From assembly GCA_025769875.1 (NCBI GenBank), contig JAGFNK010000058.1:1-64000 (forward strand): a DNA stretch of 64,000 nucleotides. Direction: 5' to 3'. The notes beneath the pieces were generated by a model. The model was not told the origin of the DNA and did not search any database. It saw nothing but the letters and a program-made list of their open reading frames with translations. Origin of the DNA: Russula earlei (taxonomy: Eukaryota > Basidiomycota > Agaricomycetes > Russulales > Russulaceae). Position 1 is the first letter of the stretch; every line of letters begins with the position of its first letter. The position numbers were made by a program, and so were the translations under genes. Positions 12,601-24,531 of this stretch are shown here, piece after piece.

Positions 12601-15600
12601 TCGTCGAACGTTACATTGGCGGCCTCAAAGCTCACGAGGTATATGTCCTCGCTAACCTCCTGGCGTGCTATGCGGACACAGAGAAACTGTTCGGCGGTAG
12701 CATTGAGGCTCGTGTCCTCAGCTTACGGGAGCAACACAAGGATGATCTTGACGAGGTCGTCTCTCTCGTTCTCAGCCATATCAAGGCACAAAGTAAAGCG
12801 AAGCTTGTACTTGCCATCCTGGATCATGTCAAGAAATCTGGACTCCCCGTATCCAATTCTGAGAGCCCCCTTTTCGAGGTTATCCGCAACCTTGCTGCTC
12901 TCGAAGGCCGGTCATCGACCCAGGTTTCGCTCAAGGCACGAGAGGTCTTGATTGCGGGCCAAATGCCGTCGTACGAAGAGCGTCTGATACAGATGGAGGC
13001 GGTTCTGAAAGCTTCTTTGGGTAATGCCTACTACGGAGAATCTGGCCTCAGTCAGAACAAGTGAGTGCTAAGCAGTATACTTGCGATGTTTGTATCTTAA
13101 ACAGACACAGGAATCCGTTAACGGAGATTCTTAGAGAACTGAGTGACTCAAGGTATACAGTATTCGATGTGCTTCCTGCGTTTTTTGTGAACAACGACCC
13201 CTGGGTGACTCTCGGTACGCTACGTTTAACAACAAGTGTATCATCGCACTAATTTTTTACAAAGCTGCCTTCGAAGTTTATGTACGCAGAGCATACCGTG
13301 CATATAATCTTCTTTCCATTGACTACGAAGAGGGAGATGGTACCGATGATGGCGAAGTCCCCAGTATTGTTACCTGGAGATTCAATCTGGGTCAGTCGCA
13401 TTCGCCACCACAAACTCCGCGCCTGGACAAGCTTGGGTATGTCTCGGATCACCACAGCAATCTAATACCTGACTCATATTCGTATTTAGTGATCTTCCAC
13501 GTCGTCATGGTTCTGTTAGCGACCTCACATACCTGATTAATCTCAACCAGTCGCAACCCGTCCGAACTGGTGCCATCGCCTCGTTTGCGAACCTGGATGC
13601 GCTCACCCTTGGCTTTGAACACGTTGCCGCAACTCTCCCGCTTTTCGACCAAGCCGAGCATCGCCAACGGTATGGCACCAACAGCCAACCTCCGAATGTC
13701 TTAAATTTGGCTCTCCGAATTTTCAACGAGGTGGACGACATGTCGGATGCCGAATGGGCGGAAAAAATCTTCGTCTTTGTCAACAACCAGAAGCACATCC
13801 TTGCGCAACGTGGCGTTCGCCGCGTGTCCGTTGTGCTCTGCCGCCGCGGGCAATATCCCTGGTACTACACCCTACGCGATAAGGACTCTGTTTGGCAAGA
13901 AGAACAAGCCATTCGCAACATTGAACCGGCCCTGGCATATCAACTCGAGCTCAGCCGCCTTTCCAACTACAACCTCGAGCCCTGCTTGGTCGAGAGCAAG
14001 CAAATCCATATATATCATGCTGTCGCCCGAGAGAATCAACTTGACCACCTCTTCTTCATTCGCGCTCTTATCCGCCCTGGCCGCCTTCGTGACAGTATGA
14101 ACACCGCGGATTATTTGATCTCAGAGACGGATCGTCGCGTCACCAGTATTCTCGATGCATTGGAGGTTGTCAGCGTCAAGTATCGCAACTCGGACTGCAA
14201 TCACATTTTCATGAACTTTATCTACAATCTTTCAGTTTCCTATGAAGACGTTTTGGCGGCCGTGTCCGGCTTCATTGAACGCCATGGCAAACGGCTGTGG
14301 CGACTTCACGTTACTAGCTCAGAGATCCGCATTGCCTTGGAAGACAGCGAGGGTAATGTCACCCCGATTCGCTGCATCATCGAGAATGTCTCTGGTTTTG
14401 TAGTCAACTTCCATGGCTATCAGGAAATCACCACAGAAAAAGGCACGACAATATTGAAATCGATTGGGGAGAAGGGTCCACTCCACCTGCAACCCGTGAA
14501 TCAACCGTATTCAACGAAGGGATCCCTTCAACCCAAGCGGTACCAGGCCCATCTCATCGGCACTACCTACGTCTATGACTTCCCGGACCTCTTCTCGAAG
14601 GCGCTGCAAAATGTTTGGACTAAAGCGCGCGCTAACGACCTGTCCCTATCGCCTCCAAAGACATACCTAGAATCAAAGGAGCTCATAATGGATGAGAACG
14701 ATCAACTTATGGAAGTGGATCGTGCACCAGGATACAATACCTTTCGGCATGGTTGGATGGGTGTTCACTTTACGGACTCCAGAATACCCAAATGGCCGCA
14801 GCGTTGTTGTCATAGCCAACGACATTACCTACAAGATTGGCTCGTTCGGTCCAACAGAAGATCGGTTCTTCTACCTCGTCACGCAGTATGCGCGTGCACG
14901 TGGTTTTCCCCGTATCTACCTTTCTGCAAACTCAGGTGCCCGCATTGGCCTCGGCGAAGAAGCGCTTAACTTGTTCTCAGTGGCTTGGATTGACCAGGAC
15001 CACCCAGAAAAAGGCTTCGACTACCTTTACCTGACACATGAAAATTATCTGAAACTCCAAGAGAAGTGTGCTGGGGCCGTTCGGACAGAGGAGATCGAAG
15101 ATGGCGAGCGTCGCCACAGAATAACCGATATCATCGGTCTTCAGGACGGTCTTGGAGTTGAGTCATTGAAGGGTTCGGGTCTTATCGCGGGAGAAACCTC
15201 TCGCGCGTACGACGACATCTTCACGATAACACTCGTCACTGCGCGTTCCGTTGGCATCGGCGCCTATCTCGTCCGCCTTGGCGAGCGTGCTGTACAGGTT
15301 GAAGGGCAGCCTATTATCCTTACTGGTGCCCCTGCCCTCAATAAGGTTCTTGGTCGCGAGGTCTATACGTCTAACCTACAGCTTGGTGGTACCCAAATCA
15401 TGTTCAAGAATGGTGTATCCCATCTGACAGCGAGCAGCGACTTAGAAGGAGCCTCACACATAATCGAGTGGCTGTCATATGTCCCCGCATTTAAGGACGG
15501 GAAGCTCCCGGTCCGTGTTACTGCCGACACGTGGGATCGCGAGATCGACTACGTCCCACCCAAGGGCCCTTACGACCCTCGTTGGTTCATCGAGGGCAAA

Positions 15601-16885
15601 TATGACGAAGCAACCAACGAATGGCTCAGCGGCTTCTTTGATAAGGCATCTTTTCAGGAAACTCTCAGTGGTTGGGCCCAGACTGTCGTCGTTGGTCGGG
15701 CCCGCCTTGGTGGCATCCCGATGGGTGTCATTGCCGTCGAAACTCGTACTATCGAGCGCGTTGTCCCGGCGGACCCTGCGAATCCGAGCTCGTTCGAACA
15801 GCGTATCATGGAGGCTGGTCAAGTCTGGTATCCGAATTCAGCGTATAAGACAGCTCAAGCAATCTTCGATTTCAACCGTGAGGGTCTGCCGCTCATCGTG
15901 TTCGCAAACTGGCGTGGATTTTCTGGTGGCCAACAAGATATGTTCGACGAAGTCCTCAAGCAAGGCTCAAAGATTGTCGACGGGCTCTCAGCGTATAAGC
16001 AACCCGTCTTTGTTTACATCGTGCCGAATGGAGAGCTTCGTGGAGGCGCTTGGGTCGTTCTTGACCCATCGATCAACGCAGACGGTCAGATGGAGATGTA
16101 CGCCGACGTCGAAGCACGCGCTGGTGTGCTTGAGCCGGAGGGTATCATCGAGATCAAGATGCGTCGTGAGAAAATCTCTCAATTAATGGAACGCATGGAC
16201 CTACCGTACGCGGCTCTTAAGAAAGACAGCAAGGACACTTCCAAAACCCCGGAAGCGCGCGCCGCTGCGACGGAATCACTTGAAAAGCGTGAGGCGCTTC
16301 TCCAGCCAACATACAAGCAAATTGCGCTATTGTATGCTGATCTTCACGAGTGAGTTGGCGATGTGGTTTCGTTTTTGCACCGCTCATCACTCTTTACAGC
16401 CGTGTTGGCCGCATGGAAGCGAAGGGTTGCGCCAAACCAGCCGTATGGAAAGAAGCGCGCCGCTACTTTTATTGGGCAATGCGCGCGCGCTTGGCGCGTT
16501 CTAATGCGCTTGCGCAACTTGCTGCCGCTGGTCCAAGTCAATCACGTGAATATTGCGAACAGTTGCTTAATGACCTCTCTGGTATCAGTGGAAAGTCAGA
16601 CCACCAAGCCGCCGCCCAAACACTCGAGACACTCGATCTCTCGCCTGCGATCGCACAGCTCAAAGGCGAACACATCATCTACCAACTACTTGGAGATCGC
16701 AAATCTTTGATCGACGGGTTTGTGCGACTAGCAGACCACCTCTCTGAGGATGAGAAAGCTACAATGCTGGCTGCACTTAGGAACACCAATGCCTCTCCTG
16801 GTCCGTCGGATTTTCGGCACATTATTTGTTATTTTGCTGATACTTGCATTGTAATATAGGGCCTCCATCATATAGTACCGCTTGA
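9648..16885 (+). CDS. ACC1: Acetyl-CoA carboxylase (multidomain, cytosolic)
   Basis: Carboxylates acetyl-CoA to malonyl-CoA, the committed step of fatty-acid synthesis. Start at 9648 gives [14 protein letters not shown], and splicing of introns 9688-9748, 9832-9884 and 9904-9955 joins the conserved [15 protein letters not shown] and [10 protein letters not shown]. Domains in order: biotin carboxylase with glycine-rich ATP loop [10 protein letters not shown] (about 10515-10545) and [11 protein letters not shown]; biotin carrier with EVMKM, biotinyl-lysine codon at 12066-12068; central region; carboxyltransferase from about 14740 with GMVGWVF and the [16 protein letters not shown] region. Introns also at 10906-10959 (54 nt, in frame), after 13060, about 13215, about 13440 and 16350-16399. 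A last intron 16801-16859 gives a short final exon ending PPSYSTA. Frame breaks of +1 at 10222-10224 and 14742-14744 interrupt invariant sequence; a sequence error is likely because the rest is well preserved. Confidence 0.95.
10906..10959 (+). other. 54-nt stop-free intron in ACC1
   Basis: The sequence gtaagc...cttcaag interrupts the conserved [18 protein letters not shown] block of the biotin carboxylase domain. It has canonical ends, is a multiple of three and has no stop codon, so a retained intron would insert 18 residues without shifting the frame. Removing it restores the family consensus exactly. Confidence 0.85.
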
Positions 16886-17133
16886 TCATGACTTGGATGT
16901 TGTGACCCTCTAGCACTACTGTAACACAACACATAGATTATATTCTGCTGTAGAATAGAGTAGAGACGACACATAGACTTGGTTGCTCGGGATTGACGGT
17001 CCGGTGAACCGAGGACGATTAGCCAAAGTCTGAAACTGCTACACGGATATGCCTACTGCCACCACTCTGCCATCATTAGCTTAGTGATCACTGACGACCG
17101 CCCTCCTGAGTCTTATCATCCACACCATATACC

Positions 17134-18355
17134 ATGCCGCCACAACCAGGAGTGTTCCCTCTTCCATATGCCTCCACCGTCCGCCCACAAGGGACGAGCG
17201 AATCCCACAGAAATTCAGAACAATACCCCCGACATAGTTACGAGCTACCCGCAAACCCCGCATCATACCATACATCACTCATCGTCTGGTTTGCTTGCGG
17301 GGTCAAGTTCACGACAGCATGGTATCCTCGTGTTGCATCTCCACATCACGTATTCACTCGGTCACTCTTCACGTCACAGGCACCAACGTCGATGACGGCA
17401 AGAAGGACCGAAGGCGCAAGGAGATCGTAGGACGACTGGGGAAGGAGATGAATGACCGGCGCGATGAGTGCGTGTCTCCTTTACGTTTCCTCCTTGTCCC
17501 ACCGGCGTCCAAACAAGGTGGCATCTGTCTCCCCTAGCGGCCGCCAATACGCCGAATCGATCTCTGCTCTTCACAGCGTGGCCATGCAACTCGCCGCACG
17601 CCCAGAGACGCTTCCTTCATATACGCTTCGCCTGTATCCCCTCTCCATCGAACGTTCAGCCTTGCTCGCGCAGCTGGCGGTGGAAGAACGGAATTCTCTC
17701 GATAGTGCAGAGGCGGCAGTACGATCTTGAACGGGAACGCGTCGAAGAGGAATGGAAGCGCGGTCGAGACAGGATACGGGAGCGGCTTCTTGAGGGCATC
17801 GAAGAACGGCGACGGAGAGCGCGAGACGAAAAGGATGGAGAGGGAACCGTCAGTGGTACGCGATATTATTTGTTTGTTTTTTCTTCGTTAAAGGGACACA
17901 TTTCTGAAACAAGCCGTCGCTGTTTGCATACAGAGGCCGCACTCGATTCCCAGTCGCGTCCACACATCACGCGCAAGCTTCGCAATAGACTCGGTACATC
18001 ACCTCCCCCTACGCCTCTCGCGTCACACCCTAACGGGGTTCCAAACGGTTTGGGACCCACACCCCCGGGTCCGGTCACGAACCCGCATTCGCTTGCCGTC
18101 GATGAGCTTCCGTCGCCCTTCCCATTGCCACTTACTGCGACGTCACTACCCAACATGACACCCGGGAACCCCGGTAGCAACGGTGGTCGGCGCCGTACGA
18201 AGCCCGGTCCTCAGTTTCAGGCAGTTGGCGGACTTGGTAAGAGTGGGGCGAGCTTGACGGGATGCAAAGAGAGCGAGGTTGACAGCGACCTGGGAGAAAT
18301 AAGAAGAGGAAATAAACGGCGACGAGGTGGAGGTGTTTCCATCATAAAACCATAG
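17134..18355 (+). CDS. Probable Sds3-like subunit of a Sin3-type histone deacetylase complex
   Basis: Tentatively an Sds3-family protein, a scaffold of the Sin3/Rpd3 deacetylase complex in the nucleus. Exons join as: Met start at 17134 (MPPQPGVFPLPYAS), intron ending at the cag before GTNVDDGKKDRRRKEIVG, intron about 17469-17539, then the helical block (YAESISALHSVAMQLAARPE), YDLERERVEEEWKRGRDRIR and ERLLEGIEERRRRARDEKDG. After an intron at about 17857-17930 a proline-rich low-complexity tail ends at a basic cluster (NKRRRGGGVS). The heptad-rich, charged ERERVEEEW segment and the basic IEERRRRAR stretch match my memory of the family, but this is weaker than a catalytic motif. A +1 frame break at about 17713-17720 splits EAA from YDLERE. 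Confidence 0.55.
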
Positions 18356-18490
18356 CGAGATGTGATTTTTTGTTTGGTACGGACATTGACTTTGGTTATA
18401 TCCGTTTATTTCTTTTTTGCCTTTATTTTATTTTACCGGTAGCTCCGGACCGGTGTGAACACAATCAGCCGCGAATTCTTCGCAATCAGC

Positions 18491-19657
18491 ATGACTGGGG
18501 ATTCCGAGATGACATCAAGACGGGCCTTTCCTCCTCTCTACAAGTCTTCAGGGGACACCGCGTTTGACCGTCTTGCCTTTTTCCATATTCTGGAGCGGCT
18601 TAAGGTCCGTTTGTCTATCACGCTGGTTTCAGGGATATTGACCCTGTAGCATACGCGCAGACACAGAAACGAACGGGATGGGTCGATAACAACGTAGTCA
18701 TATCCTCGGATGTAATCGACCTTCTCTGACACAGACACAAAAATGACAGATCCTAAATCCCGAGAGGTACTGTAAACCTTTCCCCGCCCTTCAAGTTCCA
18801 CCCTTCTATCTTGCGCAATGACGCATCACGGTAGCATATCCGATCACATGTACCGCATGGCCGTGCTTGCTATGTGCGTATCGGATCAATCGCTGGACAT
18901 CGCAAAGTGAGAAATCGGGTTTCTCTTGTATCTGTCTCTAGCGTGATGAGGTGCAAAGTTTGTTGACTGACGTGCGGCAATGTCAAGATGCGTCATGATG
19001 GCGCTCGTGCACGATCTGGCCGAAGCTCAAGGTACGTTCGAACTCAAACTCAAAGCCACGCGGCCGCGCGCACAACTGCTCTCTCCCCGCTTTACACGCT
19101 TACGCTCGCTCTTCTTTCCCAAACCCGCGAGCAGTTGGCGACATCGCCCCCCGAGAAGGCATCCCAAAGGCCGAAAAGAGCCGACTCGAGGCCGTGCGTC
19201 TCATCCTTCGTACCTTTTGCCTCCCGCATTGACCAACGCCTCGGCCGACCCTCAGGAGGCGATGCAAAACTTCGTGCGCGAGATGCTGCACGACAGTCCC
19301 GCGGCGCTGAGGATCATGTCTCTGTGGAAAGAGTACGAGGACCAATCGACGGCAGAAGCGCGTTTCGTCAAGGGTGCGTGGGTCGTCGAGTCGTGATCGC
19401 CCCGCCTTGGCCGCATCGTCCCCCGACTCCCTTTGAGGTTTATCCGATTGCTGAAGCCGTTTAAGATCTCGATAGGTTCGAGATGGCAACGCAAGCGTTT
19501 GAATACGAGCGCACTCATAGCTTCGCAGGCCTTGCAGCCATTCTTTGATAGCAGTATACCGCATCTACGTCATACGGAGGTGCGCGAGTGGGGTGCTGAT
19601 CTTCTCCGCGAGCGAGAGGAGATGTGGGAAAGAGCAGGTCCTCGAAATGGCGAATGA
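18491..19657 (+). CDS. HD-domain 5'-deoxynucleotidase, HDDC2/YGK1-like
   Basis: HD-domain phosphohydrolase that hydrolyses deoxynucleoside 5'-monophosphates in the YfbR/HDDC2 family. The start at 18491 gives MTGDSEMTSRRAFPPLYK, then FFHILERLK joins TQKRTGWVDNN across an intron of about 18604-18660. Metal ligands are visible: His in SISDHMYRM (about 18850), the His-Asp pair in VHDLAEA (about 19005) and the distal Asp in VKDLDRFEM, formed by splicing about 19374 to 19465. Other exons supply VGDIAPREGIPK and EAMQNFVREMLH. It ends with RHTEVREWGADLLRERE. The exon joining WVDNN to SISDH cannot be placed cleanly and may hide another base error. It lies about 135 bp downstream of the Sds3-like gene on the same strand. 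Confidence 0.82.
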
Positions 19658-19900
19658 GTGAGGCTATAGACATAGTGTCCCCGTCTCCTTCCACTTTCAG
19701 CGCTCTCAAAGGTTGATTGATTGGTTCTCACGGCATCATTCATCGGATTGAAGCGAGCACACTACTGCAGACGACAAGATAACTTCAACAAGAGTCACAA
19801 ATTGATTCCTTCAGTACAGACGGTACACTTTGTATGGCCTGCTTCTGCCTTCTCTTTCTTAACGTTTCTCAAAGATTAAATTTTGGCGGCGGTGTGCCAC

Positions 19901-22132
19901 TTAGTGATGGAAAAGCCTCAGTGGTGTGTGAGCGAAAACGATTCCGTGCTCGTCTGCCGCATTGATGCACTCCTCGTCCATGACACTTCCCGACGGCGCA
20001 GCAAGGTACCGAACGCCGCTCTTCTTCGCGCGATGCACGTTGTCTGGGAACGGGAAGAACGCATCGCTGGAGCACGCCACGTCGTCGAACTGCCTCGCAT
20101 GGTCCGTGCGCTCTTGAGCGCTGAGCGGCGGGGGGATCTCCTCGAACAGGCCCTCCCACTGCGCCCTCTCGCCGCCTTCGAGCACCTCGCCCCCGACGAA
20201 GAGGTCGATCGCGTTCGCCTTTTCCGCGCGCTTCACCGCCTTCTTGAACGGCAACCCAAGGACGCGCGGGTGGTGTCGCAGCCACCAGTTGTCAGCCTTG
20301 GAACCCGCAAGTCGCGTACAGTGGATACGCGACTGTTGACCAGCGCCCAGTCCAATTATGGAGCCGCGGTAGGCATACGCGACACTGTTTGACTGGGTGT
20401 ACTTCAGGGCCAGCGTTGCGACGATCAAATCGGTGACAGCACTCTTCGGGAGCTGGTCGCAAGGGGAATGGTTATCTATCGTATACGCAGTGAACAGGCG
20501 ACGGACGTACGGCTTTACTCTTACTGACAATATTATCGAATAGCTTGGCATCGATTTTTGCGTTATTCCTCCTTTGCTGCAAAGACACGCCGTACACTTG
20601 TCTCGTTTCCACCTCACCTGGAACGTAGTTTGGATCAATCTGAGCCGCGATATCAATGTATAATCTCTTTGACCGGTAGCATTTACCGCACCTCCAGGAC
20701 ACAATATTTCCCACCCTTCTTTTTCCTTAGGACCTCAAGGGCTTCTGGCAAGTATCCAGGAGCGACGACACCATCAGATACCTCGCGAGAGATGATGCGT
20801 GCTGTGGCCAAGTCGCAAGGGGCAGAGAGTGCTATAAAATCGCCGTACGAGGACATGCGATCGGCGCCTGCTCCTAGTTTATCAAAGAGGTCATCAGCAT
20901 AGAATAGCACCTACCGCGAGCGCGAGCGTATGCGGCAGCGAGGAGGGTCAACGGTTCCTTCAAATCGTCTACGCCATAGACCTTCGCTTCGGTATCATTT
21001 AGCTCCAAACCTATGGCAGCGCCTGCGGGAGAGACATGTTTGAAGGAGGCCGCGGCTGGGAGACCCAAAGCTTCCTGCAGCTCCTTCACAAGAGCGTACG
21101 AATTCAACGCATCGAGCAGGTTGATGTAGCCCGGAGCGCCGAACAAAACTGGCGGATGGATGACATGTCAGGACAAGGGAACGGGGTTGTTCCGAGACCG
21201 CCACCGCACCTTTGAACGGTATCTCCCCCTCGGTGACGAAGGCCTGAGCAGGCTTTTGGTGGGGGTTCGCCCCGTACCGCAGTGCCAATCTCTGGGCAGG
21301 ACCAGCGAACCCCTCTCCGCCCGCAGCGTCGGCGTACTGCTCGCGGAAGTACCCGCTGATGGCCGCGTCGTACCTGGCGGTCGTCTCAAAGGCCTTGAGC
21401 GCGAGCCTGCGCCTGAGCGCTGCGCCGACGTCGCCCTTGCCCTCCGTCCACGCCCTCACAAAGCCGGCGTAATCGGAGGGATCGGAGAGCACCGAGACGC
21501 GCGCGTGATTCTTGGCCGCGGCGCGCAGCAGGGTGACGCCGCCGATGTCGATCTCCTCGACGGCGTCGGCGAGCGTGCAGCCCGGAAGGGAGATGGCCGA
21601 CGTGAACGGGTACAGGTTGCAGACGACGATGGAGATGGGCGCGATCGATTGCGCGGCGAGATCCTGGTGATCGGAGGGGATGTCGCGGGCGAGGATGCCT
21701 GTGTCATGCCAATGTCACACATCGAACGGGACCCTACCGGATGGAGCGCTCACCGCCGTGCACGACGGGATGGAGGGTCTTTACCCGACCACCGAGCATC
21801 TCAGGTGCTTTGGTGATGTCGGCGACATCCCTATTTTTATCTTTGTTAGAAAACATTGTCATCTCGTGCGGAGAGCACCTTAGGACTCACTCCACGGTCA
21901 GTCCCGCATCCCTAATCTTTTTCGCTGTCCCTCCGGAGCCAAGTAAGCGGACTCCTGACTGGGACAGCGCAGTCGCAAGATCGATGAGATTTGTCTTGTC
22001 ATAGACAGACAAGAGCGCTAGGGGTTGATAGAAGTTGAGAGCGTAGACAAACAGTGATGGGAACAAATCTTGCCAATGGGCGACATCGTTCGCTCTGTCA
22101 GAACTCAACTCGATGGCAATCGCCATCGCCAT
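19901..22132 (-). CDS. ADE16/17 (ATIC): Bifunctional AICAR transformylase / IMP cyclohydrolase
   Basis: Catalyses the last two steps of de novo purine synthesis, AICAR to FAICAR and then IMP. The N-terminal MGS-like IMP cyclohydrolase domain begins [18 protein letters not shown] and [15 protein letters not shown], then [21 protein letters not shown] after an intron, then the exon starting [10 protein letters not shown] with VVCNLYPF and [18 protein letters not shown]. The transformylase part has [47 protein letters not shown] and the end [20 protein letters not shown]. The product ends [15 protein letters not shown] at 19901. The extreme N-terminus is unresolved: an intron must end at the ctag before ALLSVYDK (about 22020), and the start given is only the first Met in a plausible upstream exon. 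The stop of the preceding dehydrogenase gene is only tens of bases upstream. Confidence 0.93.
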
Positions 22133-22175
22133 CGCCGTTATCAATTGAAGAACCCAGATTAGGGTTACATCGAGA

Positions 22176-23180
22176 TCACAACTTTCCCGGAAGTCTGCTA
22201 CCACCGCTCAATCTGATCGTCTCTCCATTCACGTAAGGGCACTCCAAGATCCACTTCACCGTCTGCGCAAACTCACGCGCCTCTCCCATCCGCCTCGGAA
22301 ATAGCAAGTCACGGGAGATGCTGTTCTGAGTCTTCTTACTCATGACGTTCGTCATTGGGGTGATGAACGCCCCAGGCGCGATGGTGACTACGCGAATGCC
22401 GTGACGTTCGAGGTCGCGAGCCATGGGGAGGGTCATACTGGCAACTGCACCTTTGGTGGCAGAATATGCAATCTGACCGGGCTGGCCCTCAAACTGCGTG
22501 GGGACGGACATGCCGTTAGCAAGACCTAAGAAAGGATAAAGAAAGGAAACAAAGAAAGACAGCAGGGGCACGGGAACATGAACTCACAGCGGCCGAACTC
22601 GCCACCATGATCACCACGCCCCTTTCGCCGTCTGGGCCCTCCGGTGGGACTTTAACCAAATACTGGCAAGCGATTCGCGTGAGGTTGAATGTCCCCGTCA
22701 GATTAATGTCCAGAACAAAGTTCCACACGTCGAGAGAGTGAGGCTGTCCATCCGCACCTATAATCTGTTTAAGCCGGTCAGTATTTTTTTTTTTTTTTTG
22801 GAAACATCTCCGGAACGAAGCGCCGCCTACCTTCGCTGCTGTCGCAACGCCAGCACAGTTGACGATGCCTCCCAATAAAGCACCGGTCTGCTTCGCCCAC
22901 GAGACGACTTCCTCAACAACCTTGGCGATGTCTTCGACTTGTGTGATATCCAGCTCCCAGAACTTTACCCTGCTCTGCGCCGGACCAAAAGCAGTCGCGT
23001 CAAGCTGTTTTAAATCCAAGATGGCGACGAATCCCTTCTCTTGTAGAATGTACTCTGTTGTAGAAAGTCCCAGACCAGAAGACCTCCAGGTGAAGATCAA
23101 GTAAGGACGGTGTGACAATGATGCTCTCAAGTATCGACTCACCCGCCGGAGACTATGAACGTCCGGTTCTCGACCTTCAT
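22176..23180 (-). CDS. Short-chain dehydrogenase, HSD17B10/3-hydroxyacyl-CoA dehydrogenase type-2-like
   Basis: NAD(H)-dependent classical SDR. Start at 23180 gives [13 protein letters not shown], and splicing restores the cofactor motif [10 protein letters not shown]. Further motifs are [36 protein letters not shown], the serine region VIMVASSAA and the catalytic YxxxK in [10 protein letters not shown], followed by [12 protein letters not shown]. The order and spacing resemble the mitochondrial type-2 3-hydroxyacyl-CoA/17beta-hydroxysteroid dehydrogenases, which act in branched-chain and fatty acyl-CoA oxidation. No strong mitochondrial presequence is visible, so the substrate is inferred only. 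One intron carries a 16-T homopolymer (22784-22799). It is divergent from DNLZ and head-to-tail with ATIC. Confidence 0.85.
22784..22799. repeat. T16 homopolymer in an SDR intron
   Basis: Sixteen consecutive T on the plus strand (A on the coding strand) lie inside the intron that separates the [10 protein letters not shown] exon from the [10 protein letters not shown] exon. It is a simple slippage-prone tract. Confidence 0.9.
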
Positions 23181-23979
23181 ACCTCTTCTCTGTCTTCAAT
23201 CGAAAGTGGGTGTCAGTGGGTGAGAATGGCCAGTTCTTTTTGCAGTGGTAGATACTTAATATCGCTGTTTGGGGTAAACCGGAGCCCGAGGACATGAACC
23301 AATGACGGTCAACAACGGCTCCACGTTCACCATGCTGTCAGCCGGGAAGTGGCAAAGCAATCACTATAAAGCAACTATAAAGCAAACCAACTACATAGCA
23401 AACCAACTGTTTCAGTTTGACATAAACTTCGTGGTCCACCGATTTTCAAGTTAGTTGCCTGAACGTTGAGCCGTTCGTATTTCGTAATTATGTCCACACG
23501 GATTTCGGCCCGCAATCGCCGAATTTACAATTTACTCACATAATACTAACCAACCTCATCACACAACAGGGAAGGGAGGGAAGAGACATGGCCCCACGAG
23601 TCAAAGGCAATGGTTGGCCACGGTCATGGCTGTGTCGTTCGTGCCGTCGGCGCTGCGAATGATAAGGAGCGAAAACAGGACGACGGCCTTACGTCGCACA
23701 CGCGCCTCGAGTCAAACTTCTCACCGTTGGCCTACGACGGCCTTGGAAGCAGGCCCTTACTCTTCCCATCTACCACCTGTACATCGTGTAGTTCCTAGTC
23801 GCTTAGACACCTTAGCAATTGTGTTTTCACTCAACAGAGTGTTGATGTCAGACCAGGGTCCAGGTCGACAGACTGTGCCTTACCGGCCTGGATGTTTGCC
23901 ATGCTTGTGCTTTGATCACCTAGTGGTCAGTATGTTGACCATCAGCCACAAGCAATTGCCTTTCCGTGTTACATCAATC
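23181..23979. other. Divergent intergenic region between SDR and DNLZ
   Basis: About 800 bp holding the promoters of two divergent genes. A small direct-repeat patch (actataaagcaa, then agcaaaccaact twice) lies near 23363-23410. Open frames around 23600-23980 could extend the DNLZ model upstream, but they show no conserved content. Nothing else was recognised. Confidence 0.4.
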
Positions 23980-24531
23980 ATGCTCCCCTTTCGCTCACTC
24001 TGCATCGTGCGTTCAAAAATATCACGGTTACAACGCCCTTCCTCTTGCGCGCTCTTCATTTCCGCAGTCCCGTCTATCCTCGACGGTGCTACCGAACTCT
24101 GCTTGCTGTGCCCCCCGTCTCGGCATCAGTCTTCAACAGCTACTTCGAGCACTCAGGCCACAAGATCAGATGGAGATGAGCCGAGATTGTCTTTGACTTT
24201 TACCTGTACGGACTGGGACCTGTGCCACGCGATCGACTCACCAGTTCACCAAGCGTGCATATGAGAAAGGCGTCGTGCTGATCGAATGTCCGGGCTGCAA
24301 GACAAGGTCAGTGTCGCTTGTGAAAGCTGCGTTTGCATAGGCATATCACAAGTCTACGATCCCGCTGACTGTTTTGATAGGCATCTGATAGCTGATAATA
24401 TCGGTTGGTTCAAAGAAGTCGACGCAGGACGGCGAATTGCGCAACTGTTGAGGATCTCCTCCGTGCGCGCGGAGAAAGCTGTCCGTCGGGGGCGGTTGAA
24501 TCAAGACGGTTCAATAGAAGTGAACGAGTGA
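23980..24531 (+). CDS. ZIM17: Mitochondrial DNL-type zinc-finger protein (Zim17/HEP/DNLZ)
   Basis: Partner that keeps mitochondrial Hsp70 soluble and supports Fe-S protein biogenesis and import (family knowledge). The proposed start at 23980 gives [20 protein letters not shown], basic and acid-free like a matrix-targeting presequence. The zinc-finger core is LTFTC, then [20 protein letters not shown] and CPGCKTR, and after an intron (about 24303-24380) [13 protein letters not shown], including the Asp-Asn-Leu-type signature as ADNIG. The C-terminus ends [12 protein letters not shown]. The first cysteine pair is split by a +1 frame break at 24219-24220. With one C fewer the spacing is C-x4-C followed by ATRS. 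Upstream Mets in the same frame exist, so the start is provisional. Confidence 0.82.

Noticed and set aside
17468..17730. Alternative frames around the Sds3-like exons
   Set aside because: They arise from intron read-through and the +1 shift; only the spliced reading gives a continuous charged helical protein.
21160..21816. 218-codon open frame on the plus strand
   Set aside because: It is antisense to a GC-rich ATIC exon with clear conserved motifs on the minus strand.
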